This document shows, piece by piece, positions 11,166 to 23,000 of a stretch of 64,000 nt of DNA. The DNA is taken from contig NC_083692.1 in assembly GCF_033118175.1 (NCBI RefSeq), forward strand, positions 88,826,501-88,890,500. The letters are read 5' to 3'. The notes under the pieces were generated by a model that did no database searches, was not told the origin of the DNA, and saw only the letters and a program-made list of their open reading frames with translations. This stretch comes from Dama dama. Taxonomy: Eukaryota > Chordata > Mammalia > Artiodactyla > Cervidae. Numbering within the stretch: the stretch's first letter is position 1; each line of letters begins with the position of its first letter. Both the position numbers and the translations under genes were made by a program.

Positions 11166-12017
11166 TGTGACTAGTCAGACTCAGTTCTTCGGTTCAAAAT
11201 ATCCTCCCTCCTTGACCCACCCCCCTACCAAACCCCATCAGGGAAGAGCAGAAAAAAAGGAGGCAAAGGCCTAAAGCCTTCCGGATGCCTTTCTGTTCCC
11301 ACTTGTAACCTATGTGGTACAGAATTGTTCTTTGAACCATAACTAGCCAGGGGCCTGCTGGCATTCATTCAGGCCTATCTCTAGCTGACATTTCCTGGCT
11401 CCCAAGAGGTTAGAAAGAAAGCTTCTTCTTGTCCCCTCAAAGACCTCGCTGAGGCATAGGCTGCTATGGGGACACCGGGTGGCCAGAGGTGAGGTAGGCA
11501 AGGACCCATGATGCCTCACAGAAAAACCTAAGTGCAAATCCTCAGCAGTGACCTTGGCCAGGGCAAGGGAACTGACTGAAGCCTCTCCCTGCCTCCCTCA
11601 AAGGCTGCTGCTGCTGCTGCTGTTAAGTCACTTCAGTCGTGTCCGACTCTGTGCGAGGGACAAAGTGAGCATCCGGGCTGAGGAGACCAAGAGGGAAAGT
11701 CTTGATGTGGAAATTGGCTCACATCAGCTACGAAACACACACAGTATGCTTAGTATGGGCACTACTCAAGCAGGAATTACTTCAAAAAGAGTAGGAAAAG
11801 GGGTCTGTCAGCTGGTTCAGAGGATATGAGTGAGGGGTCTGAAGAGGGACGGGGAAGAGGGGCAGATATCAGTGAGGGTCAAGCTGGTGCACCAACAGGC
11901 CCAGCTGAGTGAGGAGATAGACTGTGAATAGGTCACGGGGTTACCCAGATAATTGAGGCCCATGCGTCAACGAGAGGCAGGAGGGCAGGAGGCCAGAAAC
12001 AAAAAAGGAAGAGCCCG
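11166..12017. other. Non-coding, upstream of the CpG island
   Basis: No gene recognised. The only clear repeat is the short SINE remnant at 11605-11656, listed separately. GC content rises towards the island. Confidence 0.4.
11605..11656 (-). repeat. BovA-type SINE fragment
   Basis: A (GCT)n run followed by 'aagtcacttcagtcgtgtc' and 'cgactctgtgcga' is the reverse-oriented 3' end of a BovA/Bov-tA SINE, heavily 5' truncated to about 50 bp. Confidence 0.75.
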
Positions 12018-12550
12018 AGAACGGGGAAAGAGAGAAGAGGCGGTCACAGCCCAGGGCCCGGCGAAGTCGAGGTCGTGTGGGCAGAGGGGTCGGGGGCGGC
12101 CGTCGCAAAATCTTTGCGATGAGGGGCACTGAGCAAGACAAGCCGGGTAGCTTCTCGCTGACGTAGCGCCCCGCCCACAAAGTCCTTAAAGCCCCGCCCC
12201 AAGCGCCTCGCGCATCCCGGGCGCTGAGTTCCTTTTCGTCGCGCGGCCCTGTACAGTTCCGGCTGCTGCGCGCGGGCGGAAAGTTTTTGCGGACGGACTG
12301 TGTCGGTGATGGGCGCGGTGTGAGTGGAGGAGGCCGGAGACCTTAGGCTGCTTTTAATTGCTTGTTAGAGCTGCAGGAGAAGGGGTCCGCGGCGGGGAAC
12401 AGCGCGGGGCCGACGCCCGGCTTTTCCGCTGCCTGGGTGCCAGTTCTGCGCCTTTCTTCGTTCTGCGGCGCCGGAGCTCCGCACAGGCACACCATTGCGG
12501 GCCCCTGCCCAGGCCCCCTTCGCCTCCTCTTCTCATAGGAAAGACTTCTA
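12018..12550. promoter_or_regulatory. CpG-island, probably bidirectional promoter (INTS14 / SLC24A1 side)
   Basis: A dense CpG cluster sits 5' of INTS14. Visible elements are two Sp1-type GC boxes on the - strand sense (CGCCCCGCCC at 12167-12176 and GCCCCGCCCC at 12191-12200), a CRE/ATF-like half site TGACGTAG at 12159-12166, a pyrimidine-rich initiator-like TTCCTTTTCG just after 12230, and an ETS-like TTCCGG at about 12257. No TATA box is obvious. INTS14 leaves rightwards; in human SLC24A1 starts immediately on the other side, so a shared divergent promoter is inferred. The INTS14 5' untranslated exon should start at about 12.2 kb. Its donor is unresolved: candidates are GTGTGAGT at about 12318 and AAG|GTAAAA at 12580/12581. 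Confidence 0.75.
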
Positions 12551-13684
12551 GATCTCAAACATTTTTGAGTGATTTTTAAGGTAAAAACACAACTCCAAAC
12601 AGACGCGATCCAAATGCAGGAGTTCTGTATTTCCAGGTTGTCACTTGAGAGGTGAAGTTGTAACTGAGAAAGGTGGAGGGAACTCTAATCGGGCAAGGGA
12701 TGCCAGGCCAACAGAGAAACTTACAAGTAGGTTAGTGGATCCCTAGAAATTCGAGTGGAATCTCGCCATAAGAGCGGTAAGAATCAGTTCTTTATGAATA
12801 AGCTAATTGTCTCCTTCTGGTAAGAATTATAAATATGTAGCTGATGGAGATGGCCACATCAAGGGACTGAGAGCTTTTCTCAAGAGTAGACTGTTCTGGG
12901 AAAAGAAGACTACCGGTTGTCTTAAGCATCGTTTGTAAACAGTACTTATGACAGAAGTGTGGGGGTGGGGTGAAAGGTAAGACTCAACCCAAGAGAGAGA
13001 GAACGTGTTTTCACAGAATTGCTGAACTGTGTGGGGAGGGATTTTTTTCCATTTTAATCAGGCCTAGGCTGCTTGAGTGAACCATTCTTCAAGAATATTC
13101 ACTTCCATCTTTTACTTCTGTGCTTAAACAACCTGAGTTCCGAATTGATTTCCTATGACTCTGCTATTGTTAAGGAGGTGTGTTTGGGGGTGGACACACA
13201 CTATCAGTCAGAAGAAAGAGCCAGCTCTAGAGGTGCCTTCCTAGAAGGCAAGACTGCAAGCTGTGATCACCCATTCCAATATTACAGCAGATTTCATGAG
13301 CTGGATGGAAATGCTTTCTTATATATGATCTAAATCTGTGTCCCCTGATTCTCATTCTCCTAAGAGATGAGGTCAGTACTGCTCATCCCCAGCTTTCAGT
13401 AACTTTCATAAAGGCCTGTATACTTGAGTGGGAATACCATAGGAGGTGCATAAACTCTGTGTAGGCAGAGGCATAGAAGTTCCTGATACCTCTGCTTGAA
13501 GGAGGAGAGGAGGAAGTGTGTTTCTGGTGTGCAGAGTTAAAATTTGTAATGTGTTTTGCCAAAAATTAATGTTATAGCTGGTGCTGACAGGTAGTTCACT
13601 AGTAATTATCAAGTTTTGTCAAATCCATACTATGTGCCAGTTGTGGGAAAGTCTTTTGTTCCTTTTTTTTTTTAATTTGTTGTT

Positions 13685-13812
13685 GGTTTGTTTTTTTTTT
13701 TTTTTTTTTGGCCACACTGCCTGTGGAATCTTAATTCCCTGACCAGAGATCTAACCCACGTCCCCTGCAGTGGAAGCCGGGAATCTTAACCACTGGACCA
13801 CCAGGGAGGTTC
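13685..13812 (-). mobile_element. CHR-type SINE, short
   Basis: A long T run followed by 'ggccacactgcctg' and ending 'accactggaccaccaggga' is a reverse-oriented short CHR SINE lacking the middle region. Confidence 0.75.
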
Positions 13813-14354
13813 TGATGTGATAGGTTCTTCAGAGACACTGATGGGCAAGAACTCATACTGCCCCTGCTCCTGTTCAGCTTGTGGTCAATGTAGTGTAGTT
13901 GAACCAGGATTGCACAGAACGTCACTTCTTGAACAACACAGCTGAGGTCGAAAAAGGGTCTGGAAAGATGAGTAGATGAAATAGTACTAAGTTAATAAGC
14001 CTTAGTGCATGCATTTGACTCTCGAAGAAACTCTCTGAGCCTGTTAACTTTGTACACAGTTTTAACAAGCTGGATTACCTGGCTTTCTAGCTCATAGTCG
14101 CCAAAAGCCCAAAATTGAAAAGAAGGATGATTACAGAGGCGAGTAGAATGCAAACTGGTGGTCCAAAAATTAGTTGTGAAGAGGAGGCATCAAAACACAA
14201 CAGCCTGGATCCCTTGAGTAAAAGGCAATGTTTCTGGATTTGTTCTACATAATACTTGTTCCATGGGACCTTAACTGATGATCAGAGGAGGGTTAAATGG
14301 GAAGTACAGAGTTAGCAAATTAAACTGAATTCTTTGCTGTAGAGTTTCTGTGTC

Positions 14355-14666
14355 TTTTTTATTTATTTTTGGCTATGCTAGGTCTTTGTTACTGTGTGGG
14401 CCTTTTTCTAGTTGCAGCAAGAGGGAGTCCCTCTTTGTTGCAGTGCCAGGGCTTCTCGTTGCGGTGGCTTCTCGTTGCAGAGCAGGACTGTGGGATGCAC
14501 GGGCTTCAGTAGTTGTGGTTCCTGGCTTTAGGGCACAGGCTCAATATTTGTAGCACACGGGCTTAGTTGCTGCGTGTTATGTGGGACCTGCCCAGACCAG
14601 AGCTTGCACCCATGTCTCCCACTTTGGCAGGTGGATTCTTTACCACTGAGCCACCAGGGAAGCGCT
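14355..14666 (-). mobile_element. CHR-type SINE, nearly full length
   Basis: A 310-bp reverse copy: T-rich start, 'ggctatgctaggtctttgt', repeated 'cttctcgttgcag' modules, and an end at 'accactgagccaccaggga'. Confidence 0.8.
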
Positions 14667-15641
14667 CAGTATCTTTAATAAGAACTGAACTTATTTTTCT
14701 TGGAGCATCCGTCCAGGATAGTGTTTTGCAGCACACACGTGGAACAGTGGCAGTGTAAATTAAAACATCAGTCAGCAATGTGCTGGGCAGTATTAATGTT
14801 TATAGTTGTGATGCTAAATCAGAAGGAATTATGTTTAGCACACTGTATTTAATGAGGCACAGATTATGGATGCACATTTTAATTTTTTCTATCAAAATGG
14901 TTAAACATTTTGGAATTCTGAGTCTGAAGGAGTAATCTCTTTTAGTCTTTATTGGTATTGAATACATGAGTCATTACTGTATTTGAAATGTATTTAGGCC
15001 ATTATGTGGTAAAAAGGCTTTTCCTACTTAATCTGAGCCCCTGATCCCCCTGTATAACATTGTTTCTGTGAGCCCTAATGTCCTGAATTCCCAACAGCCT
15101 TTTTACAAATAGAATTTGAGAATATCACATATTTGCAGTTGGACACAGTACTAAAACACTCAGTGCTTTGAAGTAAGTTCCAAGAAAGAAATTAGTGAAG
15201 ATTAAATTTCTAACTTATTTATGTCCATCTTGAGACTTCTCTAATTAAATATATGCAATATGGTTTTTATGAAGTTGTAATCAGTGTATAAATATAGTCC
15301 TATGACCTGCATTTCTCAGTTGCTGATACTTTATATAAATATTTCTGATATTGATGTGTGTCATTTATGATATTTATACTATTTATACTAATGACTATTT
15401 ATGTCATTTATACTATATGATATTTCACTGTGTGACCAGACTAGTTTCCTTAATAATAGAGTAGCAGCAGCAACAGCAGGTCTATATATCTGTAAGCTTT
15501 TTTCTGAGCACAGAAATGTTTTCTTCGTACTGATTCTCAATTCATAATTTTAAAGAGCTTTTTGTTTTATCTGTGTCTTTTCCATTTTGACTTTCATACA
15601 GTTTCATGAGATAATGCCAGCTGTCATACATATCCTTTTTT

Positions 15642-15850
15642 ACTATTATTTAGTTTATTTATTTATTTTTGACTATCCCGGGTCTTCGTTGCAGTACTCG
15701 GGCTTTCTCTAGTTGCAATGGGCTCAGCAGCTGCAGCGCATAGGCTTGGTTGCCCATGGACATGTGGAATCTTCCCAGACCAGGGATCAAACCCATGGCC
15801 CCCTGCATTGGCAGGAGGATCCTTTAACACTAGAACCACTAGGGAAGCCC
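15642..15850 (-). mobile_element. CHR-type SINE
   Basis: Reverse copy from the 'tttatttatttatttttgac' T-rich start through 'gggtcttcgttgcag' to 'ccactagggaagcc'. Confidence 0.78.
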
Positions 15851-16500
15851 CCTGTCATACATATTCTTTAATTTTGTTCTTTTCCTTCGTATTTAAAACA
15901 CCGTTGCTGGTGTGTCTGTAATGAGTACTGCTGAGGCAGTTGTTTGCTTTTGTCATGCTTAATGATTTCCAGCTTTGTCTAGTTTGGACTATAACTTTAC
16001 TAGCCCTTTCACTGTATATTTTGCATTCAGTTTTTTTAATGAGGACATCAAGCAACAAGATAATTCAGCAAACACTTGCCCAAATACTGCTGTATTGAGT
16101 AGGATAGTGATGGTGCCCTCAAAAACGGTTGATTGTCAAAAAACACCACAAGACAACTAGAAATGTTCTAGAAATGTCCTTTAGTAAATTAAGTGTTGGA
16201 GAGGTCATGTAGGAATGTTTGTTATTTTAAGTTGTATGACATTTGAAAATTTTCAACTCAGGGGCTACTTGAATTTAATATTTTGTTTTATTTTATTTTT
16301 ACTAGAGATAACTTAAGATGGTCCTTGATTTATGGCCATTTAGTGGGTGATTCTTGGGAGTGGTCCTCATAGAGAGGACCTAGAGCAGCAAAGCTGCTTG
16401 CTTCCCTCACACTGACGTCCCTGCAGATTTGCCCTTACCTCAACTTAACGGGGTTTGCCTTCACTTATTTCTGGCAAGTTTGGTTAAAATTATGATGAAA

Positions 16501-16699
16501 GGTAAAGAATCTGCCTGCAACACAGGAGACCCAGGTTCGATCCCTGTATTGGGAAGATCCCCTGGAGAAGGGATTGGCAACCCACTCCAGTATTATTGCC
16601 TGGAGAATTCCATGGACAGAGGAGCCTCACAGGTCCACAAAGTTGCAAATAGTCAGACATGACTGAGCGACTGACACACACACACACACACACACACAC
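16501..16699 (+). mobile_element. Bov-tA SINE with (AC)n tail
   Basis: Starts at 'ggtaaagaatctgcctgc' (5' truncated), carries 'ggttcgatccctg', and ends in about 11 AC dinucleotides. The target duplication ATGATGAAA lies at 16492-16500 and 16700-16708. It sits about 60 bp before the INTS14 ATG exon. Confidence 0.9.
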
Positions 16700-16761
16700 A
16701 TGATGAAAAAAACACATTTTTTTCCATGACATGAAAGACCTAATTATGTCTGTTTTTGCAG

Positions 16762-17045
16762 CATTTCTCTATCTATAGCTTTCTGTTTGCATTCGGATTG
16801 GGACTCCCAGGATCGCTTTCATCATGCCTACAGTGGTGGTAATGGACGTATCTCTTTCCATGACCCGACCTGTGTCTGTCGAGGGGTCTGAGGAATACCA
16901 GCGCAAGCACCTGGCAGCCCATGGTTTGACGATGCTGTTTGAGCATATGGCCACAAATTACAAGCTTGAGTTTACAGCTCTGGTGGTTTTTTCATCCCTC
17001 TGGGAGTTGATGGTTCCCTTCACAAGAGATTATAACACCCTACAG
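16762..17045 (+). CDS. INTS14: INTS14 exon 2: 5' UTR end, start codon, residues 1-74
   Basis: Acceptor TTTTTGCAG before 16762; 62 nt of 5' UTR; ATG at 16824. Encodes MPTVVVMDVSLSMTRP and the first part of the VWA fold, with the MIDAS DxSxS. Ends 'NTLQ' at donor CAG|GTACTA, phase 0. Confidence 0.96.
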
Positions 17046-20000
17046 GTACTAAAAGGAATGAGTTATTATATGTACAGGGCCCAAATTTATAGGAAGGAAA
17101 ACAGTGTTATTGTACTGCACTGAATATTTATAATTGGAATTGCTTAATGATAAGTCTCTGAGTATACTATTCTGAATATAACTATAAAACAAGGATTATA
17201 ACCAGTAGGCCCTCAGCCTTTGGTAGAGCTCTGAGTTAGAGCTGTGAGTTGTTGCCGTAGTAACCTCTCTTGGTTTTCTGAAATTCTCTGTGGGAGGGGA
17301 ACATCTCAGGATGTAGTGCCCTGTTCCCTAAGGTTCAGGATCTTTATTCAACACTACTATTTTCTACTTTTCTATAAACTTGAGATGAAAAATAGCCCTT
17401 CCTTGCAAAAGCCTTCATTCTAGAGTAATTCAGGAGTATATTTCCTCCCCAACAAATAGCCTCTGATTTACAGATGCCAAGAAATCCTCATTTTAAAACT
17501 TTGATTGATTCATGTTATCTTCCAAAGGTTTGTCTGTGATATGCCAAAGAATTTACTTTCTGGCAACATCTCTAAATTATTAATATTTCCAACAATGCCT
17601 CACGCAGTTCCTTGTGGATAGGGAGCAGCAGTCAGTGTTTGTGGAATTAAAATGAACAATTTAATAATTGATTCAGGATCAGTGTAGTTTGCTTTTTAAA
17701 TATAAGTAATAAAATTTTGTTAAATCACTTATCTCACTTTTTTTAAAAGTGACTCAAAGTTGTTTTTTTTAATTGTATTGGATTTCTTATAAGGAAGTAA
17801 ACTAAAGACCTTGGATGTTTAGTAGTTTGAAATGTAAAGATTTGCTATATAGATAGTGCAGAGTGATGATTAAGACCAGGAGTCTTAGAGTCTGACTGAC
17901 TGGGTTCAGATCTAGATTCTGCCACTTGGGCATAAGACCTGGGAAAGTTACCTAATCATTTTGTACCTTAGTTTCCTTAGTTTAAAAATAGGTTAATCAT
18001 CTACACCTTATAGGATGTTATCATGATTAAATGCATGTAAAATGCCTAAGATGGTGATAGTATTCAGTAAATTTTGCATTATTTTTGTGATGTGCTTAAA
18101 CATTTTTCATTTTAACTATTCTGTCAAGCTCACTTACAAAGATATAAACTTAATGGGCTCTTCAGTCTCACCTGATGAGAGGACAAAATAAAGGGAAGCT
18201 CTTTTTTTTATCATCCTTTACAGTTGAAGAAGTCTGTTTTACCACTTTTCTTTAAGAAAGTGTACTTTGGGCTCTCGGAAATGCAATGTCCCCTGTGTGA
18301 CATTCATGCTTCGAACAGTTTATGTTTTTTTCTAGTAACAAACTAAAACATTAAAGAATAATGAACAATTTTATCTTTCATTCAATCAGGAAGCATTAAG
18401 TAATATGGATGATTATGATAAAACCTGCTTGGAGTCTGCATTAGTTGGTGTTTGCAATATCGTTCAGCAAGAATGGGGTGGTGCAATTCCTTGTCAGGTA
18501 AAAGATTAATTCTTTTTCTTTGCCCTAAGTTAAAAGCATTAACCGCTGAGGTGCTTCAGTTTTCTTCAGGCTCTGACACAGCATGCATTGTAATTTCCAC
18601 AAACAATCATATATGTTGTTGGTATCTTTTTAAAAGAAGATACCAAATCAACACCAGTATACTCAGAAAGCAGTGCAATTATGCCTTAAGAAAAGCATCC
18701 TCCTAGTAAATTGGCTTATTGAAAACTGCTGTTATTTGTATAAAATACAGAGGGCTCACAGTGGAATTTTAGAACACTCTCTGAAAGGGGTGATTATAAT
18801 TCCGAGTGATAAGAGTTGTAAACATCTGTACAGTGTAGTCTGTCTGCATTATTCCAGTGTAGCATTTATTCAGCACACTTTTAATCTTCTCAACTATTGA
18901 CTCATCTAAAAAGTGAGGTGTGTCAATGTCATAAAATCGGTTGCCCTTTCCTTTGAGTCCATGATAGGTCTACGTTAGCAACAAATCAGAGCAGAGTTGT
19001 AGCAGTTCAACATTTGCCATAAAGAGGTACTTAGAGAAGTGGTTTATTTTAAAGGAGACAGCAGTAAAGTTGCTACAAGGAAAATCATAATAGTCTACAA
19101 CAGGAGTCAGGAAACTTTCTGTATTTTAGCCTTTGCAGGTCTGTGGCAGCTCCTCAGCTCTGTTGTAGCACAGAAACAGCCATAGATAATAAGTAAATAA
19201 ATGAGTGTGGCTCTGTTCCAGCAAACTTTGATTACAGAAATAGTCAGTGGACCATAGTATATGATTTTTTACTATAGTGTCAAATACAGAATTCCTCAGT
19301 AGTGTCAGTAGCGTCAATGATACTTGTTTTTTAAGTAAATATAAGATTGTAGCTGCCTACAATCTACCCCAATCTACAATTGGAAAGATTAGCGATTGAC
19401 CTAAGTAAAGCATGAAGGAGTATGAGAAGTGATGGAACTGGTCTGTATCTTGATTATAAAAGTGGTTACATGGCTGAATGCACTTGTTGGAACTCATAGA
19501 ACTATATACAAATAAGGGTGAATTTTATTGCATGTAAATTGTATCTCAGTAAACCCAGCCTTTTTTTTTTTAAGCTTTTTTCTCTTTTCTTACTGTAAAA
19601 CCATCCTATTTATAGAGTATGAAGTAATGAGTTAGTAAAGACCCTGAGCTACTACAATAAGGTTAAAAATCAGATCACTTTAGTGGACACTTGCTAAAAA
19701 AAAAAAAGCCAATAAATACGTTTTATTTCTTTACAGAAATAAAAATCTTTGGCACCTTACTTCGTAAACATTATTTGGTACATTACAGACTGTCTAACTT
19801 CCTAACTATAATGAAAAGTAAAATTTTGTGGTTACTACCCTCCGAACGGAAAGCGAGCAGGTAACACAGTTTCATTTGCTACTTCTTCAGTGTTTGAAGA
19901 AGCTCAGAAAGGATGTCCGAGCCAGACCTTGTGCACCATGCAGACTTCTGCCTTTTAGTGTTTGCTTCTTCCTTTGCAAAAAGGAGGAATCTGAATTTGA

Positions 20001-23000
20001 GATATACTGTACCCTGAGTGCAAGGAGCTGGGCCTGGATCTACTTAGACTTGTTTGGTGAGTTTTGGGGTGAACCAGGTCCTAAACACAGTGAAAGTTAT
20101 TAGTGATTGTTTTTATAATCAGTTACTATCAAAGGGATTTGTTTTAATATGGAATATTTTTAGCCAAATTTTTAGAAAGCTGGACTATGTCTTCATTAGC
20201 TGAGTAAAGTCTGTTTCATTTGGACATTACAAAAAATATTTCATTATCACACAGCATCTGAAAAAGCTAGTGGCAGAAGTAAATCATTAGGTAGCAGCTG
20301 TTGGTACCTGGAAGAGGGATATGCCTTGCCTGCCTTCCCAAGAGATGACATCTCTCCAGGGGACCTCTATTAAGCGTCCTTGGGCTTTAGAAGTAAGTGC
20401 CAGTCTTGACGGGCTTCCCAGGTGGCTCAGTGGTAAAGAATCTTCCTGCCAATGCAGAAGACCTGGGTTCGATCCCTGGGTGGGGAAGATCCCCTGGAGG
20501 AGGAAATGGCAACTCACTTAAGTATTCTTGCCTGGAGTATCCCATGGACAGGGGAGCTTGGCAGGCTACAGTCCTTGGTGTCATAGAGTCAGACGTAAGT
20601 GAATATGCATGGATGCACATGTGAATCTTGGCACTTCACATGGTACAACCACCTAATACTGCCTTACTGGCCTGTTATTGTCAAATTACTAGACTAGGTT
20701 AGAGAGCAAAAACAATCCTCCTCTGGATTGCTTGCAAAGTCCACCCTGCACAGGATCACTTGGAGGCAATGAGAAAAATGAAAATGATCTATAATTAATC
20801 TCTATTGTTAGTATGTTTTGAAGTCTTTTAAAAATTATAGGTTGATTAAGAATGCATTTCAGGACTTCCCAGGTGGTGCAGTTGGTAAAGAATCCACCTG
20901 CCAGTGTAGGAGACATAAGAGATGTGGGTTCAATGCCTAGGTCTGAAAGATCCCCTGGAAGAAGGAATGGCAACCCACTACAGTGTTCTTGCCTGGAAGA
21001 TTGCATGGACAGAGGAACCTGGCAGGTTACAGTCCATGGGTCACAGAGTCTAACATGACTGAGCACATATACACACTGATAGTACAGTGGGTAAGAATTC
21101 ACCTGCCAGTGCAGGGGACACAGGCTCAATCCCTGGTCCAGGAAGATCCCACATGCCATTGGCCAGGCCCATGTGCCACAACTACTGAAGCACTCACACC
21201 TAGAACCTGTGGCCTGCAACAAGAGAAGCCCCCGCTCACCACAACTAGAGAAAGCCCGCACAGCAGCAAAGACCCAGCGCAGCCAATAAATAAATATTTG
21301 TTTTTAAATAATGCATTTTAAAAGTTTTATCTATACATGGTAAATAAATACATGTTTATAAACACGTTTAAAGCAGTTGTCATTTTAGTTGACCAGAGGT
21401 AGATAAAGTTTGTCATCTTTGAAAATAAAGTGTCATGAATCAGTCTTCAGACTTCTGTGCTGATACCTCCTAGGGACACACATAAATCCTTATGCCATTT
21501 TTGACAGCAGTGCCTTAGGTGCCAACTCCTTGTCTGAGAAGTAGGATTCTAGTTTTAATACAGTTAAGTAAGAATTGGTTATGAGTGGTTTTGTCCTTGT
21601 TTTAAGTGTTTACAGGTAGGTGCTTTTCTCTAAAGGTTTAATTAGGTAAAATATAGTAAAATGCATAGATCTTAAGTGTACATTTATTGAGTTTTTTTTT
21701 ATAGAGTTTTAACAAATGTATACACCTATGTAACTGCTCTTCCAGTTAAGATATAGAACATTTCCATTGCCCTACAGTTTCATCATGCCCCTTCCTACAT
21801 ACTACTGTACAGTATCACCCTACATTCCCTATTTGATTTATCTTAGTTTTGTTTTACCTGTTCTAGAACTTCACATATATGTATGTATAGAATCATACAA
21901 TGTGTCTGTCATCTTTCACTTGACAAAATGTTGTTGAGATTTATTCACATCTTTGCTTGTATCCCTGCAGAGGTACATTTTTCAGTGCAAATGGCAATTC
22001 GGGAGAAATGAAAACATTGCCAAATGAGACTGCCTTAAATAAATATGTTATTTCATGGACAAAGCTCCTCTCACTCTTTGCAAACAGGTTGTTCTGGTGA
22101 CAGATGGCTGTCTTGGCATCGGTAGAGGGTCTCTGAGGCACTCCTTGGCTACTCACAACCAACGCAGCGAGAGCAACAGGTTTCCACTACCTTTTCCTTT
22201 TCCATCTAAGTTGTACATCATGTGCATGGCGAATCTGGAGGAGGTAATGCTTTGTACTAAGTTCTTTTTAGTTTGACTAGATATGTTTTGGGACTCAGTT
22301 TAATTTTTAGTATATTCCACTAATATTGCATTACATATACAGGCATGCCTCAAAGATACTGCAGGATATTCCAGACCACCACAATAAAGTGGGAATTGCA
22401 GTGAAGCGGGAATCACAATAAAGCGATCTGCATTAACTTTTTGCTTTCCCAGTGCATATAAAAGTTGTTTACTTTAGTCTGATAAGTGTACAATAGCACT
22501 AAGTTTAAACAAAATCTACACACCCTATTTTTAAAATATTTTATTGCCAAAGAATGCTAACCATCATCTGAGCCTTCAGCGAGTTGTAATCTTTTTGCTT
22601 GTGGAGGGTTTGAAATATTGGGAGAATTACCAGAATGTGACACAGAGACAAGTGAGTAAATGCTGTTGGAGAGATGGGGCCAATAAAATTGCTTGACACC
22701 GGTTTGCCACAAACCTTCAAAAAGGCAATATCTACGAAACTCAATAAATGAGGTATGCCTGTACTATCACATCAACCTGCATTGTTTCAGCTGAGACTGA
22801 TTACTAATCATATTTGAAAAGACTTTCTGTCTCAAAAGCTCTCTGAAAGCACAGTGTTGCCCCATCTGAAGAGACATAGAAGGAGTTTTTATCCATCCTA
22901 CTTCCCACAAAGATCCTTCACATGCTGAAGAGTCAGAATGTTCTTTTTGGTGTTCAGTGTTTCCCTCAGTTAGGAATTCTTAACATCCATTACACTAGGA

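Larger units (their letters stand above)
12582..16761 (+). other. INTS14: INTS14 first intron (5' UTR intron)
   Basis: Separates the CpG-island exon from the ATG exon; the left boundary depends on which donor is used. Contains three reverse CHR-type SINEs and one Bov-tA SINE, listed separately. Stretches such as 12600-13660 and 14670-15640 show no gene and no certain repeat. Confidence 0.6.
18498..22087 (+). other. INTS14: INTS14 intron 3
   Basis: 3.6-kb intron with an hAT-type relic (about 19102-19245), an old L1-type tail (about 19420-19570), two Bov-tA SINEs, one CHR SINE and an L1M fragment. The remaining parts show no gene. Confidence 0.7.

Noticed and set aside
1..12000. Coding exons of SLC24A1
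   Set aside because: None of the open frames shows the exchanger's membrane repeats or acidic loop; only its 5' non-coding region can be here.
12343..12579. Open frames on both strands in the CpG island
   Set aside because: GC-rich sequence lacks stops by composition; the overlapping frames on both strands have no recognisable domains and lie in the 5' untranslated exon/intron of INTS14.
16530..16550. tRNA B-box-like motif (ggttcgatccctg), seen in many places
   Set aside because: It belongs to tRNA-derived SINEs (Bov-tA, CHR); no cloverleaf could be drawn around it.
16824..17123. 99-codon frame starting at the INTS14 ATG
   Set aside because: The true exon ends at 17045; the last 25 codons are intron read-through.
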